DNA from: CAZVFH01 sp964626415
GTDB lineage: Bacteria > Patescibacteriota > UBA1384 > XYA2-FULL-43-10 > CAINNR01
Length of the DNA: 37,813 nucleotides
Reading direction: 5' to 3'
Assembly: GCA_964626415.1 (NCBI GenBank)
Contig: CAZVFH010000005.1
Location: forward strand, 1 to 37,813
Positions 23,033 through 31,310 of this stretch are shown piece by piece (the stretch's first letter is position 1; every line of letters begins with the position of its first letter). The position numbers and the translations under genes were made by a program. The notes beneath the pieces were generated by a model that searched no databases, was not told the origin of the DNA, and saw nothing but the letters and a program-made list of their open reading frames with translations.

Positions 23033-24763
23033 ATGAATAAAACAATTATTCCAATAAAAGGAATGCACTGTCGATCTTGCGAGATACTAATCGAAGAGAA
23101 ATTGAAGGAAAATCAGGATATTAAAAATGTTTCTGTTAGTTATAAAAATGCTGAAGCCAGAGTTTATTCACATCATCCACTTGATATGGGTAAGATCAAA
23201 TCTGCGGTGATTGAGGCCGGTTATGAAGTTGGGTTTAATGATTCAAATTCATGGTTGAGTCAAAATTTAGTCGATTATTATGATTTATTTGTCTCGGCAC
23301 TATTATTAATTTCATTCTATTTAATTGGCAAAAAATTTGGGCTTTTTAATATCAGTGCTGGATCGGGCAATCCTGCGAGCTTGCTTTTTGTTTTAGTCAT
23401 TGGCCTAACAGCCGGTGTTTCAACATGCATGGCGCTGGTCGGAGGTTTAGTCCTTGGAATTTCCGCCAAACATGCTGAAAAGCATCCGGAAGCAACAGCA
23501 ATACAAAAATTTCGACCCCATTTATATTTTAACTTTGGAAGAATTTTATCTTATTTTTTACTGGGTGGGATTATCGGCTTAATGGGCAAAGTATTTCAGT
23601 TATCTGGTACCGTGTTGGGTATTTTAATAATCGTTGTTGGTTTGGTAATGCTAATTCTTGGATTGCAACTGACTGAAATATTTCCTCGTATTTCAAATGG
23701 TGGTTTAACGCTCCCGTCAGGAATTGCGAGGTTGCTAGGAATTAAAAAACATCATGAAAAAGAGTATAGTCATATAAACTCAATGATAGTCGGTGCGCTT
23801 ACATTCTTTTTGCCTTGTGGCTTTACACAAGCCATGCAACTCTATGCAATGAGTACTGGAAATTTTTGGTCTGGTGCACTGATTATGGGAGTATTTGCCC
23901 TAGGAACTACTCCTGGGCTATTGGGGGTTGGCGGACTATCTTCGGTGCTTAAAGGAGCATCTGCTAAAAAATTTTTTAAATTTGCTGGCCTATTAGTTAC
24001 TATTTTGGCAATTTTGAATATTAGAAATGGCATCAATTTAACTGGCTGGAAAATAAATCTACCAAGCAATGAAAGCGCTACTGGGGAGGAAAATCAAAAT
24101 GATTCGAATGTTACTTTGGAAAATGGAGTTCAAGTTGTTAAAATGGTCCAACTTGCCGGCGGATATAGACCAAACAAGTTCACGATCAAGCAAGATATTC
24201 CAGTTAAATGGCTGATTGACTCCCAGTCGGATTCTTGCGCTTCATCGATTACAATTCCCAAACTTAAAATTAAAAAATATCTCCAAAGAGGTGAAAATAC
24301 GATTGAGTTTACTCCAAAGGATTTAGGTAAACTTAAATTTTCCTGCTTAATGGGAATGTACACTGGGGAATTCAATGTAATTAAGAATGATTTACCATCT
24401 GAAACTACTACTCCAGACAGTAGTAATTCACAACCAAGCCCAACGACATCAAATTCTTCGAATGATACTGCTTCAAATTCAGCCGATATTCAGGAAATTA
24501 AAACGACTTATATTTCTAGCAAAAAAGATATTAACCCAAGTGAATTTAATGTAAAAGTTAATAAACCAGTAAGATTCGAAGTTGCAGTTAAGGAAGATGC
24601 TTATGGGTGCATGAGCTCAATAACTATACCAGGGTTAACCGAAGAGATATACAATTTACATACCGATGAACAAATTGTCTTTGAATTTACCCCAAAAAAT
24701 AAAGGTACTTACGAAATAACATGTGGCATGGGGGTACCAAGAGGGGAAATTATTGTGGCCTAG
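23033..24763 (+). CDS. HMA - TauE/SafE-like membrane domain - double cupredoxin fusion
   Basis: 576 residues. Residues 1-67: heavy-metal-associated domain with 'GMHCRSC' (C13, C16). About 80-340: six or more membrane helices of the sulfite-exporter TauE/SafE-like (also DsbD-like) type, with 'TAGVSTCMALVGGLVLGIS' and 'FFLPCGFTQAMQLYAM', each carrying a Cys near Met that may bind copper. About 360-450 and 485-576: two cupredoxin-like domains, joined by a Ser/Thr/Pro-rich linker. Each has a Cys in 'C.SSITIP' and a late 'C.MGM' or 'CGMGV' block. It probably moves or receives Cu(I) at the membrane and exposes the cupredoxins outside. It follows csoR by 28 bp and has its own GAGGG site. Confidence 0.85.
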   Translation: MNKTIIPIKGMHCRSCEILIEEKLKENQDIKNVSVSYKNAEARVYSHHPLDMGKIKSAVIEAGYEVGFNDSNSWLSQNLVDYYDLFVSALLLISFYLIGKKFGLFNISAGSGNPASLLFVLVIGLTAGVSTCMALVGGLVLGISAKHAEKHPEATAIQKFRPHLYFNFGRILSYFLLGGIIGLMGKVFQLSGTVLGILIIVVGLVMLILGLQLTEIFPRISNGGLTLPSGIARLLGIKKHHEKEYSHINSMIVGALTFFLPCGFTQAMQLYAMSTGNFWSGALIMGVFALGTTPGLLGVGGLSSVLKGASAKKFFKFAGLLVTILAILNIRNGINLTGWKINLPSNESATGEENQNDSNVTLENGVQVVKMVQLAGGYRPNKFTIKQDIPVKWLIDSQSDSCASSITIPKLKIKKYLQRGENTIEFTPKDLGKLKFSCLMGMYTGEFNVIKNDLPSETTTPDSSNSQPSPTTSNSSNDTASNSADIQEIKTTYISSKKDINPSEFNVKVNKPVRFEVAVKEDAYGCMSSITIPGLTEEIYNLHTDEQIVFEFTPKNKGTYEITCGMGVPRGEIIVA

Positions 24764-24796
24764 AATGCAAAATCTTGAGGTTGATTAATTAAATGC

Positions 24797-24832
24797 TTGA
24801 CAAAACTATTCACTACCTATACCATAGGTAGT
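24797..24832 (+). promoter_or_regulatory. Second copper promoter with palindromic operator over the -10
   Basis: -35 TTGACA (24797-24802), 17-bp spacer, -10 TACCAT (24820-24825). The 21-bp dyad ACTACCTA-TACCA-TAGGTAGT (24812-24832) has perfect 8-bp arms and covers the -10. Its core CCTATACCATAGG matches the box at csoR, with one extra base. Confidence 0.75.
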
Positions 24833-24857
24833 GGTAATAAGAAAAAAAGGAGTATTT

Positions 24858-25058
24858 ATGGAGAATAATTATTTTGGAATCAAAGGTCTCACTTGTATGG
24901 CATGTGCTAAATTGGCTTCTGGTTATATTCGCAAGATTAGCGGTGTTAATGATGTAAAAATTGAACTTAGTGGAAATTCTGTCGTTACTGCTGACAGGAT
25001 TATTGATAAAGCTGAAATCAGGAGTGCGCTTTCTGGTTCTGGTTATGATGTAATTTAA
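24858..25058 (+). CDS. Small HMA-domain metallochaperone (CopZ-like)
   Basis: 66 residues from ATG 24858, which follows AAAGGAG; an in-frame ATG at 24831 overlaps the operator and is unlikely. One HMA domain with 'LTCMACA' as the metal-binding loop (C15 and C18) instead of the usual GMxCxxC. It likely carries Cu(I) in the cytoplasm to the CopA ATPase encoded 13 bp downstream. Confidence 0.85.
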   Translation: MENNYFGIKGLTCMACAKLASGYIRKISGVNDVKIELSGNSVVTADRIIDKAEIRSALSGSGYDVI

Positions 25059-25071
25059 TTAGAGGAAAATT

Positions 25072-28005
25072 ATGAAACATAAACTTATTTTAAAAATAGA
25101 GGGGATGCATTGCGACTCTTGTGAAAAAATTATCAAAAATGAGTTGAGCGAATTGCCGGGAGTTTTTAATGTTGAAGTTAGCTTTGAAAAAAATAGTGGC
25201 GAAGTTTTTTACGATACTGACAAAATTGATTCGAAAAAAATTATTGAAGTTATTAAAAAGGAAGGATATAAACCAGAAATTATTGATGAAGTGATGGAGG
25301 ACGACAGCCAAAGTAGCAAGTCCGATGTAGAAATTAAAAATAAAAGTATTGCAAATGGCAAGCCGGTAAAAATAAAGCTCGAATCAAAAATTGAAGCCGA
25401 GGGGAAAATCATTCAGGATAATGATGGGCGACCAATATTTGAAGGTAAAATAAAAAATGACAAATCGGCTAACTTTAATTTACCGGAAAATATCGAACCA
25501 AAAGGATTCATAGACCGATTTATTAAGGGCATTGATGTGTCTCATATTTTTGATATATCAAGAGACAATTCGAATTCTGCGAAAGAATTGGAAAGCCAAA
25601 GTGAAGCACAAGATTCCACTGGTTCTGGTAGCGCTTCTGGTTCTGATAGCGATCCCGATAAAAGAGTTTCGCTTTCGCTTTCCGGTATGCACTGTGCTTC
25701 TTGTGCTGGAATCATTGAGAAGTCGCTGAAGAAAATTATTGGAGTTAAGAAAGCAAATGTTAATTTTGCATCAGAAAAAGCATTGGTCGTTTTTGATGAA
25801 GGTCAAACAAATATCGAGAATCTAATCGCTGGGGTAAAAAAATCTGGATATAAAGCGACTTTGGTCGATGAGAAGGATACGGAATTTGAAGGCAAAAAAA
25901 GAGAACATGAAATTCGTGAGCTTTGGAGAAAATTTTTATTTGGCTTGATATTTTCCTTGCCAATGCTCTATTTTATGTTACTAGATTTTTTCCAGTGGTT
26001 GCCTGGTGGTAATATTCTCCCACCGTATTTTGGCATTGTTTCCTTGGTTCTTGCAACTCCGGTTCAATTTATTATTGGTGCCGGTTTTTACAAAGGTATG
26101 TGGTCATCACTCAAGATGAGAACATTCAATATGGATTCTCTTATAGCGATTGGTACTTCGACCGCTTACTTTTATAGTTTAATTAACTTTCTCATTTTTG
26201 CTTTTACCAAAAACAGTATTATTGGTATCGGAGGTCTAAAAATATTTGATCTTTATTTTGAAACCGCTGCATTTTTAATCACTTTTGTTATTCTTGGTAA
26301 ATGGTTAGAGGCAAAAGCTAAGGGCAAAACTAGTGCTGCAATTAAAAAATTAATGGGATTGCAGGCCAAGACCGCGAGAGTCATCAGGGATGGCAAAACG
26401 CTTGATATTCCCATTGAAGAAGTTATTCATAATGATACAATCATCGTTCGTCCCGGTGAAAAAGTTCCAGTTGACGGTGTAATTACTAAGGGTTCTTCTG
26501 CACTTGATGAATCAATGGTTACAGGAGAAAGCATCCCTGTTGAAAAAAATCCCGGTGATACCGTTATTGGGGCGACAATAAATAAGACCGGTAGTTTTGA
26601 GTTTAGAGCAACCAAAATTGGGCAAGAGACGACTCTGGCTCAGATAATTCGCCTAATCGAAGAAGCACAGGGATCAAAAGCGCCAATTCAGGCATTTGCA
26701 GATAAAATTTCCTCTTGGTTTGTACCGGCTGTTATTTGTTTGGCAATACTTACTTTCATTGTCTGGCTTCTTTTGGGAGCAGGTATTACTTTTTCCTTAA
26801 TGGCTTTCACTGCTGTTATTGTTATCGCTTGTCCCTGTGCTCTTGGATTGGCAACTCCGACTGCAATTATGGTTGGAACAGGCAAGGGGGCTGAATATGG
26901 AATTTTAATTAAGGGTGGCGAACCACTTCAATCAGCTGAAAGAATTAATGCAATTATTTTTGATAAAACTGGTACATTAACTAACGGTAAACCACAAGTG
27001 ACGGGCATTTTGTCTTTTTCCAATACCGACGAAGACGATATTCTCCAAATTTCTGCATCTTTGGAAAAATCATCCGAGCATCCTTTGGCTGAAGCTATCA
27101 TGTCATATTCGGACGAAGAAGGAATTAAACCAGATGAGGTTGATGATTTTAAGGCGATTCCCGGTCATGGTGTTGAAGGTAAAATCAAAGGGAAAAAATA
27201 TTATTTTGGAAATAGAAGATTAATTAAAGATATAGTTGGACTAGATATTGATAAAATAGACCGAAAAGTCACAAGAATTGAAGGGGAAGGTAAGACAGTT
27301 ATGATCCTTTCCTCTGAAAAAGAAATTCTTGGCGTGATCGGCGTTGCAGATACGGTCAAAGAAACCTCCAAGGAGGCGATTGAAAAACTTAAAAAAATGG
27401 GTATTGATCTTTGGATGATAACAGGCGACAATAAGCGAACCGCGGATGCGATTGCTAAACAAGTTGGGATTACCAATGTGCTTGCCGAGGTTTTACCAGA
27501 GGACAAGGCAAATGAGGTAAAGAAATTACAGGAGAGTGGTAAAATCGTAGCAATGGTTGGCGACGGTATAAATGATGCACCAGCTCTTGCTCAAGCCAAT
27601 CTTGGTATTGCTATGGGATCAGGTACTGATGTTGCAATGGAAACTGGTGGCATAGTCATTATCAAAAATGATCTAAGAGATGTAGTCGTGGCAATTGAAT
27701 TATCAAAAGAGACAATGAGTAAGATTAGACAAAATATGTTTTTTGCTCTCTTTTATAATATTATTGGCATCCCAATTGCCGCTAGAATTTTTGTTGGGAT
27801 AGGACTTGTTTTGAAACCAGAACTTGCAGGACTTGCAATGGCGCTGAGCTCGATCTCCGTTGTCTCAAATTCAATTCTACTCAGAGGATTTAAACCGTTC
27901 AAGAGAAACTGGGTTTCAATTATTGCGCCAATAATTATGGTAATCGGGTTTACACTTTTGTTCTTGGAATTTGCTCGAATAAGTTCAGGGATGATTGGAA
28001 AATAA
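25072..28005 (+). CDS. copA: Copper-exporting P1B-type ATPase
   Basis: 977 residues, long for the family because of its N-terminus. HMA1 with 'GMHCDSC' (C14, C17); an unusual ~130-residue acidic and Ser/Gly-rich spacer (about 75-200); HMA2 with 'GMHCASC' (C208, C211); then the pump: 'TGES' (484-487), the transmembrane Cu(I) motif CPC (C587, C589), 'DKTGTLTNG' with D631 phosphorylated, 'HP' (H670), and 'GDGINDAP' with D831. These are the marks of Cu(I)/Ag(I) exporting pumps. It lies 13 bp after the chaperone gene, under the second CsoR-type operator. Confidence 0.95.
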   Translation: MKHKLILKIEGMHCDSCEKIIKNELSELPGVFNVEVSFEKNSGEVFYDTDKIDSKKIIEVIKKEGYKPEIIDEVMEDDSQSSKSDVEIKNKSIANGKPVKIKLESKIEAEGKIIQDNDGRPIFEGKIKNDKSANFNLPENIEPKGFIDRFIKGIDVSHIFDISRDNSNSAKELESQSEAQDSTGSGSASGSDSDPDKRVSLSLSGMHCASCAGIIEKSLKKIIGVKKANVNFASEKALVVFDEGQTNIENLIAGVKKSGYKATLVDEKDTEFEGKKREHEIRELWRKFLFGLIFSLPMLYFMLLDFFQWLPGGNILPPYFGIVSLVLATPVQFIIGAGFYKGMWSSLKMRTFNMDSLIAIGTSTAYFYSLINFLIFAFTKNSIIGIGGLKIFDLYFETAAFLITFVILGKWLEAKAKGKTSAAIKKLMGLQAKTARVIRDGKTLDIPIEEVIHNDTIIVRPGEKVPVDGVITKGSSALDESMVTGESIPVEKNPGDTVIGATINKTGSFEFRATKIGQETTLAQIIRLIEEAQGSKAPIQAFADKISSWFVPAVICLAILTFIVWLLLGAGITFSLMAFTAVIVIACPCALGLATPTAIMVGTGKGAEYGILIKGGEPLQSAERINAIIFDKTGTLTNGKPQVTGILSFSNTDEDDILQISASLEKSSEHPLAEAIMSYSDEEGIKPDEVDDFKAIPGHGVEGKIKGKKYYFGNRRLIKDIVGLDIDKIDRKVTRIEGEGKTVMILSSEKEILGVIGVADTVKETSKEAIEKLKKMGIDLWMITGDNKRTADAIAKQVGITNVLAEVLPEDKANEVKKLQESGKIVAMVGDGINDAPALAQANLGIAMGSGTDVAMETGGIVIIKNDLRDVVVAIELSKETMSKIRQNMFFALFYNIIGIPIAARIFVGIGLVLKPELAGLAMALSSISVVSNSILLRGFKPFKRNWVSIIAPIIMVIGFTLLFLEFARISSGMIGK

Positions 28006-28028
28006 TAGTTTAACTAGAATAGAAAAAG

Positions 28029-28706
28029 ATGAATAATATTATAAAATTTTTGTTGATTATCATTACAATTACAGTTGCAATTGCCGGGATTATAATCATA
28101 AGCAAAAAGAGCTCAAGTAGTAGCGATGGTGAAATAATATCTAGTCCCGACTCGATCACCCGTGAAATATTAGCCGTAAAGAGCAACGATAACATTAAGG
28201 GTAGCGAAAAAGCGCCAATTACTATTGTTAATTATTCCGATTATCAATGTCCTTACTGCGTTGACTATGACAAAACTTTAAATCAAGTTCTCGCCGCTTA
28301 TCCAAATGAAGTCAAGTGGGTTTATAGGCACTTTCCACTACCTTCTCATCCCGCCGCAAAAGAAGCGGCGGTTGCAGCTGAAGCAGCAGGAGCGCAAAGC
28401 AAATATTGGGAATTTCATGATAAACTAGTGGCCAATTCGAAACCCGATGGTCAGGGACTTTCTAAAGAAGAATTAATTAAATATGCTACTGAACTGGGGC
28501 TGAATATAGATCTATTTAACCAAAATCGCACAAACCAAAAATTAATTGACCGAGTTGAAGTAGACATTGTAGATGGTAGCAATCTAAAAATCAAAGGTAC
28601 TCCAGCAAGCTATCTGATTGATAAAGATGGAAACATTGAACAGCTTGAAGGAGCGCTATCTTTCAATCAGTTAAAAGCAAAAATTGATGCATTATTAAAA
28701 AGGTAA
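28029..28706 (+). CDS. DsbA-like thiol-disulfide oxidoreductase, membrane-anchored
   Basis: 225 residues. One N-terminal membrane helix (about 3-24), then a thioredoxin-fold domain of the DsbA/Thioredoxin_4 type: 'SDYQCPYCVDYDKTL' with active site C74-P-Y-C77, an inserted helical part, and 'IKGTPASYLID' with the cis-proline. It probably forms or repairs disulfides on outer-facing proteins, perhaps guarding cysteines of the cupredoxin fusion against copper oxidation (inference). It lies 23 bp after copA; the ribosome binding site is weak. Confidence 0.88.
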   Translation: MNNIIKFLLIIITITVAIAGIIIISKKSSSSSDGEIISSPDSITREILAVKSNDNIKGSEKAPITIVNYSDYQCPYCVDYDKTLNQVLAAYPNEVKWVYRHFPLPSHPAAKEAAVAAEAAGAQSKYWEFHDKLVANSKPDGQGLSKEELIKYATELGLNIDLFNQNRTNQKLIDRVEVDIVDGSNLKIKGTPASYLIDKDGNIEQLEGALSFNQLKAKIDALLKR

Positions 28707-28711
28707 AATAT

Positions 28712-28915
28712 ATGAAGAAAATAATAATAATTTGTTTGTTGGTTATAATTGGTATTTCATTTTTTCTGATATTATTCAGGGTCAGAATTGCCTCACTATT
28801 TCCATGGCTGATAATTTTTGCCTGTCCATTTATTCATATTTTTATGATGAAAGGGATGCACGGTCAAAACAATCATTCGTCTGAAAAAAAGGAACATTCC
28901 GATAAATGCCACTAA
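28712..28915 (+). CDS. DUF2933-like small membrane protein, His/Met-rich tail
   Basis: 67 residues: two hydrophobic segments, then 'CPFIHIFMMKGMHG' and a tail with several His and a final 'DKCH'. The block resembles DUF2933 ('CP..H.FM..G'), small proteins often found in metal-resistance loci. The His/Met/Cys content suggests copper binding at the membrane. It starts 5 bp after the DsbA-like gene and is the last plus-strand gene of the island. Confidence 0.75.
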   Translation: MKKIIIICLLVIIGISFFLILFRVRIASLFPWLIIFACPFIHIFMMKGMHGQNNHSSEKKEHSDKCH

Positions 28916-28951
28916 AATACCAGAGGAGAATTAGCCGAGCCAAATAGTTGA

Positions 28952-29089
28952 TTACTTATTTAAATACTTCCAAAGGGCGGCAATGCTTAAAAAAATCAAA
29001 ACGACAATAAGAATATAGGCCAACCAGCCAAATAACATCATCGTTCCGCCATAAGACCCCATCATTGAATTGTAATCAGCACCCATCAT
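28952..29089 (-). CDS. 45-residue Met-rich single-helix membrane peptide
   Basis: ATG 29089 with AAGGAG 5 bp upstream. The sequence has an N-terminal part with four Met pairs or singles ('MMGADYNSMMGSYGGTMM'), one membrane helix, and a basic C-terminus 'LWKYLNK'. Similar tiny Met/Gly-rich one-helix proteins occur in copper and other metal loci; Met clusters can bind Cu(I). It is convergent to the copper operon and lies downstream of the ABC genes, separated from them by an 86-bp repeat. Confidence 0.7.
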   Translation of the reverse strand: MMGADYNSMMGSYGGTMMLFGWLAYILIVVLIFLSIAALWKYLNK

Positions 29090-29110
29090 AAGAACTCCTT
29101 TTTAATTATT

Positions 29111-29196
29111 ACAGGACTTACGCAAAACCATTGGAGTCCACGCTTCAGCGTGCTTACAAACAAGCTAAAGCTTGAACTCCTTTGCGTGAGTCCTGT
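29111..29196. repeat. MITE-like element, left copy
   Basis: 86 bp with inverted ends ACAGGACTTACGCAAA and TTTGCGTGAGTCCTGT. Inside are small hairpins (cacgc/gcgtg, aagct/agctt). It is nearly identical, in opposite orientation, to the copy at 31032-31116. The flanks tatt/tatt could be a target duplication. It begins 21 bp past the start of the Met-rich peptide gene and ends 10 bp before the ABC ATPase stop. Confidence 0.8.
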
Positions 29197-29206
29197 TATT
29201 ATTAAT

Positions 29207-29911
29207 TTATTTCATTTTACAAGCCATATCATGACCGCCTTTTTCTTCTTTGACAATTTTGCCGTCTTCAATTTGAATAATGCGGTGAGCAACATCACGA
29301 ATTCTTTCATCATGACTAACGATAACTACACTTTTGCCTTCCCCACAAGCAATTGAACAGAGTAATTGCATTACTTCATGACCAATGTTTTTATCCAGAT
29401 TGGCCGTTGGTTCATCGGCTAAAATTATTTTTGGGTTATTAATTAATGCTCGGGCGATCGCAACTCTTTGGCGTTCCCCGCCGGAAAGGTCATTTGGCTT
29501 AAAATTTAGACGTTGACCTAACTCTAAACGATTTAAAAGTTTTTTTGCCCCTTCGCGAGAATTATTTTTTCCAAAATAAGCAACCATCACATTTTCAACA
29601 GCCGACAGATTTCTTAATAAGTTAAATGATTGGAAAATAAAGCCGATGTTTTCTCGCCGAAATTCAGTCAGATCGTTCTGATTAAATTTACTAATTATTT
29701 TTCCATCAAGCGTGACAGAACCGGATGTCGGGTTAAGCAGTCCACCAATCATTGTCAAAAGAGTGGTCTTGCCGCTTCCCGATGGGCCCATTATTAATAC
29801 AACCTCTGAAGTTTTGACTGCTAAATCAATCTCTGATACGGCCTTCACTTCGGCATGTTTTCCGGGGTTAAAAATTTTAGTCAAATTTTCAATTTCTAAT
29901 AAATTTTTCAT
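29207..29911 (-). CDS. ABC transporter ATP-binding protein (MacB/LolD type)
   Basis: 234 residues. Walker A 'GPSGSGKT' (42-49), Q-loop 'FIFQSFNLL', signature 'LSGGERQR', Walker B 'IILADEPTANLDK' and the H-switch 'VSHDERI' are all intact. The sequence clusters by eye with the LolD/MacB class, which drives mechanotransmission or lipoprotein/peptide export rather than import. The C-terminal tail 'GGHDMACKMK' has His, Met and Cys, perhaps a metal link given the copper genes next door. It follows its permease by 5 bp. Confidence 0.92.
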   Translation of the reverse strand: MKNLLEIENLTKIFNPGKHAEVKAVSEIDLAVKTSEVVLIMGPSGSGKTTLLTMIGGLLNPTSGSVTLDGKIISKFNQNDLTEFRRENIGFIFQSFNLLRNLSAVENVMVAYFGKNNSREGAKKLLNRLELGQRLNFKPNDLSGGERQRVAIARALINNPKIILADEPTANLDKNIGHEVMQLLCSIACGEGKSVVIVSHDERIRDVAHRIIQIEDGKIVKEEKGGHDMACKMK

Positions 29912-29916
29912 AGATT

Positions 29917-31020
29917 TTAAACCTTAAAAACATTTGCCGGATCAATACTTAATAGGCGTCTGAGCGGGATAAATGCTGCTACAATACTCATCCCAAGGGC
30001 CATACTGATCACCGCCATCATTTCAGGAAATCCAAGTTCAAAAATAAAAGCGCTTGTAACATATGTTGCCAGATTTACAACCAAAATAGTCAAAATACTT
30101 CCAGCAATCAACCCGATAATACCAGCAACTAACGATTGAATTAATGCAATACTAAAGAGCTGAAGATTGCTATAACCTATCGCCTTTAAAACCCCATATT
30201 CCTGGCTTTTTTCAATTGTCGCTGTGTAAATTGTCAAGCCGATTACGGCAATACCAATTACTACAGCGATGATCAGAAGGACTTCGATAATTGGCAAAAA
30301 AGTATCAGTAATTATCTCGGTGTTATTGTCTAAAAATTGTTGTTTTGACATTATCTCCAAATTTGGAAACGCCTTTTCCAGATTTTCTTTAGTTAAGTCC
30401 ATGTTATCTGATTTGATTAAGTAATAATTTACGAAGGACTTGAAATCAATTATTTTTTTCGCGTCTTCCATATTTACAAAGGCGTAGGAGTAAATCATCA
30501 GATTGCCACCTGAGCTTATTCCAGAGACGGTTAATTCTTCAGAGTTGATAGATAATTTATCACCAATTTTAATATCTTCTCTTCTTGCTATTGTTTGATC
30601 GAGTATAATCTCGTTTTTATTCGGGAATTCGTTACCGGACTCAATTTTAAAAGGTTTTGTCACACCATATTTTTCCAATCCGACTAAAAAGATCCTGACT
30701 TCTTGATTATTTTTTTTAAAACTTACTTGTTTACCAACGAAAGTGTTAACTTCAGAGATGCCATCCACCTGACTGATTTTACTTTTTAAATCGGATGATA
30801 GGATCGAAACAGAGTGGCTAACATCTCGGCTACCTTTTTGTCCGACCCAATAATCGACCGGAATATTGCCTAGAAACTTGGTCATCTGAAGGTTCCATCC
30901 TTGATAAAGACCTAAAAGTACCAAAATTAAAGTCACCGAAAAAGCGACTCCACTGACAGTAATTATCAGTCGACCTTTTTCACCGAAAAGGTTTCTGATT
31001 GCAATTAATAAACTATTCAC
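29917..31020 (-). CDS. ABC transporter permease (MacB/FtsX family)
   Basis: 367 residues. One N-terminal membrane helix (about 16-40), a large extracytoplasmic domain (about 45-250) and three C-terminal helices with the FtsX-type 'EYGVLKAIGYSNLQLF' coupling region. This is the four-helix MacB/LolCE topology. With the ATPase downstream it forms a complete transporter as a homodimer. The substrate is unknown; neighbours suggest envelope stress or copper defence. The upstream region is the right MITE-like element, only 11 bp away, so the promoter must lie in or beyond it. Confidence 0.9.
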   Translation of the reverse strand: MNSLLIAIRNLFGEKGRLIITVSGVAFSVTLILVLLGLYQGWNLQMTKFLGNIPVDYWVGQKGSRDVSHSVSILSSDLKSKISQVDGISEVNTFVGKQVSFKKNNQEVRIFLVGLEKYGVTKPFKIESGNEFPNKNEIILDQTIARREDIKIGDKLSINSEELTVSGISSGGNLMIYSYAFVNMEDAKKIIDFKSFVNYYLIKSDNMDLTKENLEKAFPNLEIMSKQQFLDNNTEIITDTFLPIIEVLLIIAVVIGIAVIGLTIYTATIEKSQEYGVLKAIGYSNLQLFSIALIQSLVAGIIGLIAGSILTILVVNLATYVTSAFIFELGFPEMMAVISMALGMSIVAAFIPLRRLLSIDPANVFKV

Positions 31021-31031
31021 TTTATTATTAT

Positions 31032-31116
31032 ACAGGACTTACGCAAAGGAGTTCAAGCTTTAGCTTGTTTGGAAGCACGCTGAAGCGTGGACTCCATTGT
31101 TTTGCGTAAGTCCTGT
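31032..31116. repeat. MITE-like element, right copy (inverted)
   Basis: 85 bp; its reverse complement matches the left copy (29111-29196) with only a few differences, including both ends ACAGGACTTACGCAAA/TTTGCGTAAGTCCTGT. The pair tightly brackets the two ABC genes. Confidence 0.8.
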
Positions 31117-31165
31117 ATAATACAAAAAAATTTATTCAATAACCACTGCCATTTTTTTCGTGGGC

Positions 31166-31194
31166 TTGAATAAATCGAGTAAATTCGTTATAAT
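31166..31194 (+). promoter_or_regulatory. Promoter of tRNA-Glu
   Basis: -35 TTGAAT (31166-31171), 17-bp spacer, perfect -10 TATAAT (31189-31194), 13 bp before tRNA-Glu. Confidence 0.7.
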
Positions 31195-31207
31195 CTAATA
31201 GTAAATG

Positions 31208-31283
31208 GCCCGGTCGTCTAGTGGCCTAGGATACCTGGTTTTCATCCAGGAGATCAGGGGTTCGACTCCCCTCCGGGCTACCA
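31208..31283 (+). tRNA. tRNA-Glu(TTC)
   Basis: Acceptor GCCCGGT/CCGGGCT, anticodon arm CCTGG TTTTCAT CCAGG giving TTC, T-arm AGGGG TTCGACT CCCCT, discriminator A, encoded CCA. Confidence 0.94.
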
Positions 31284-31310
31284 TATATTACTAAAAATCC
31301 AAGGAGTGTT

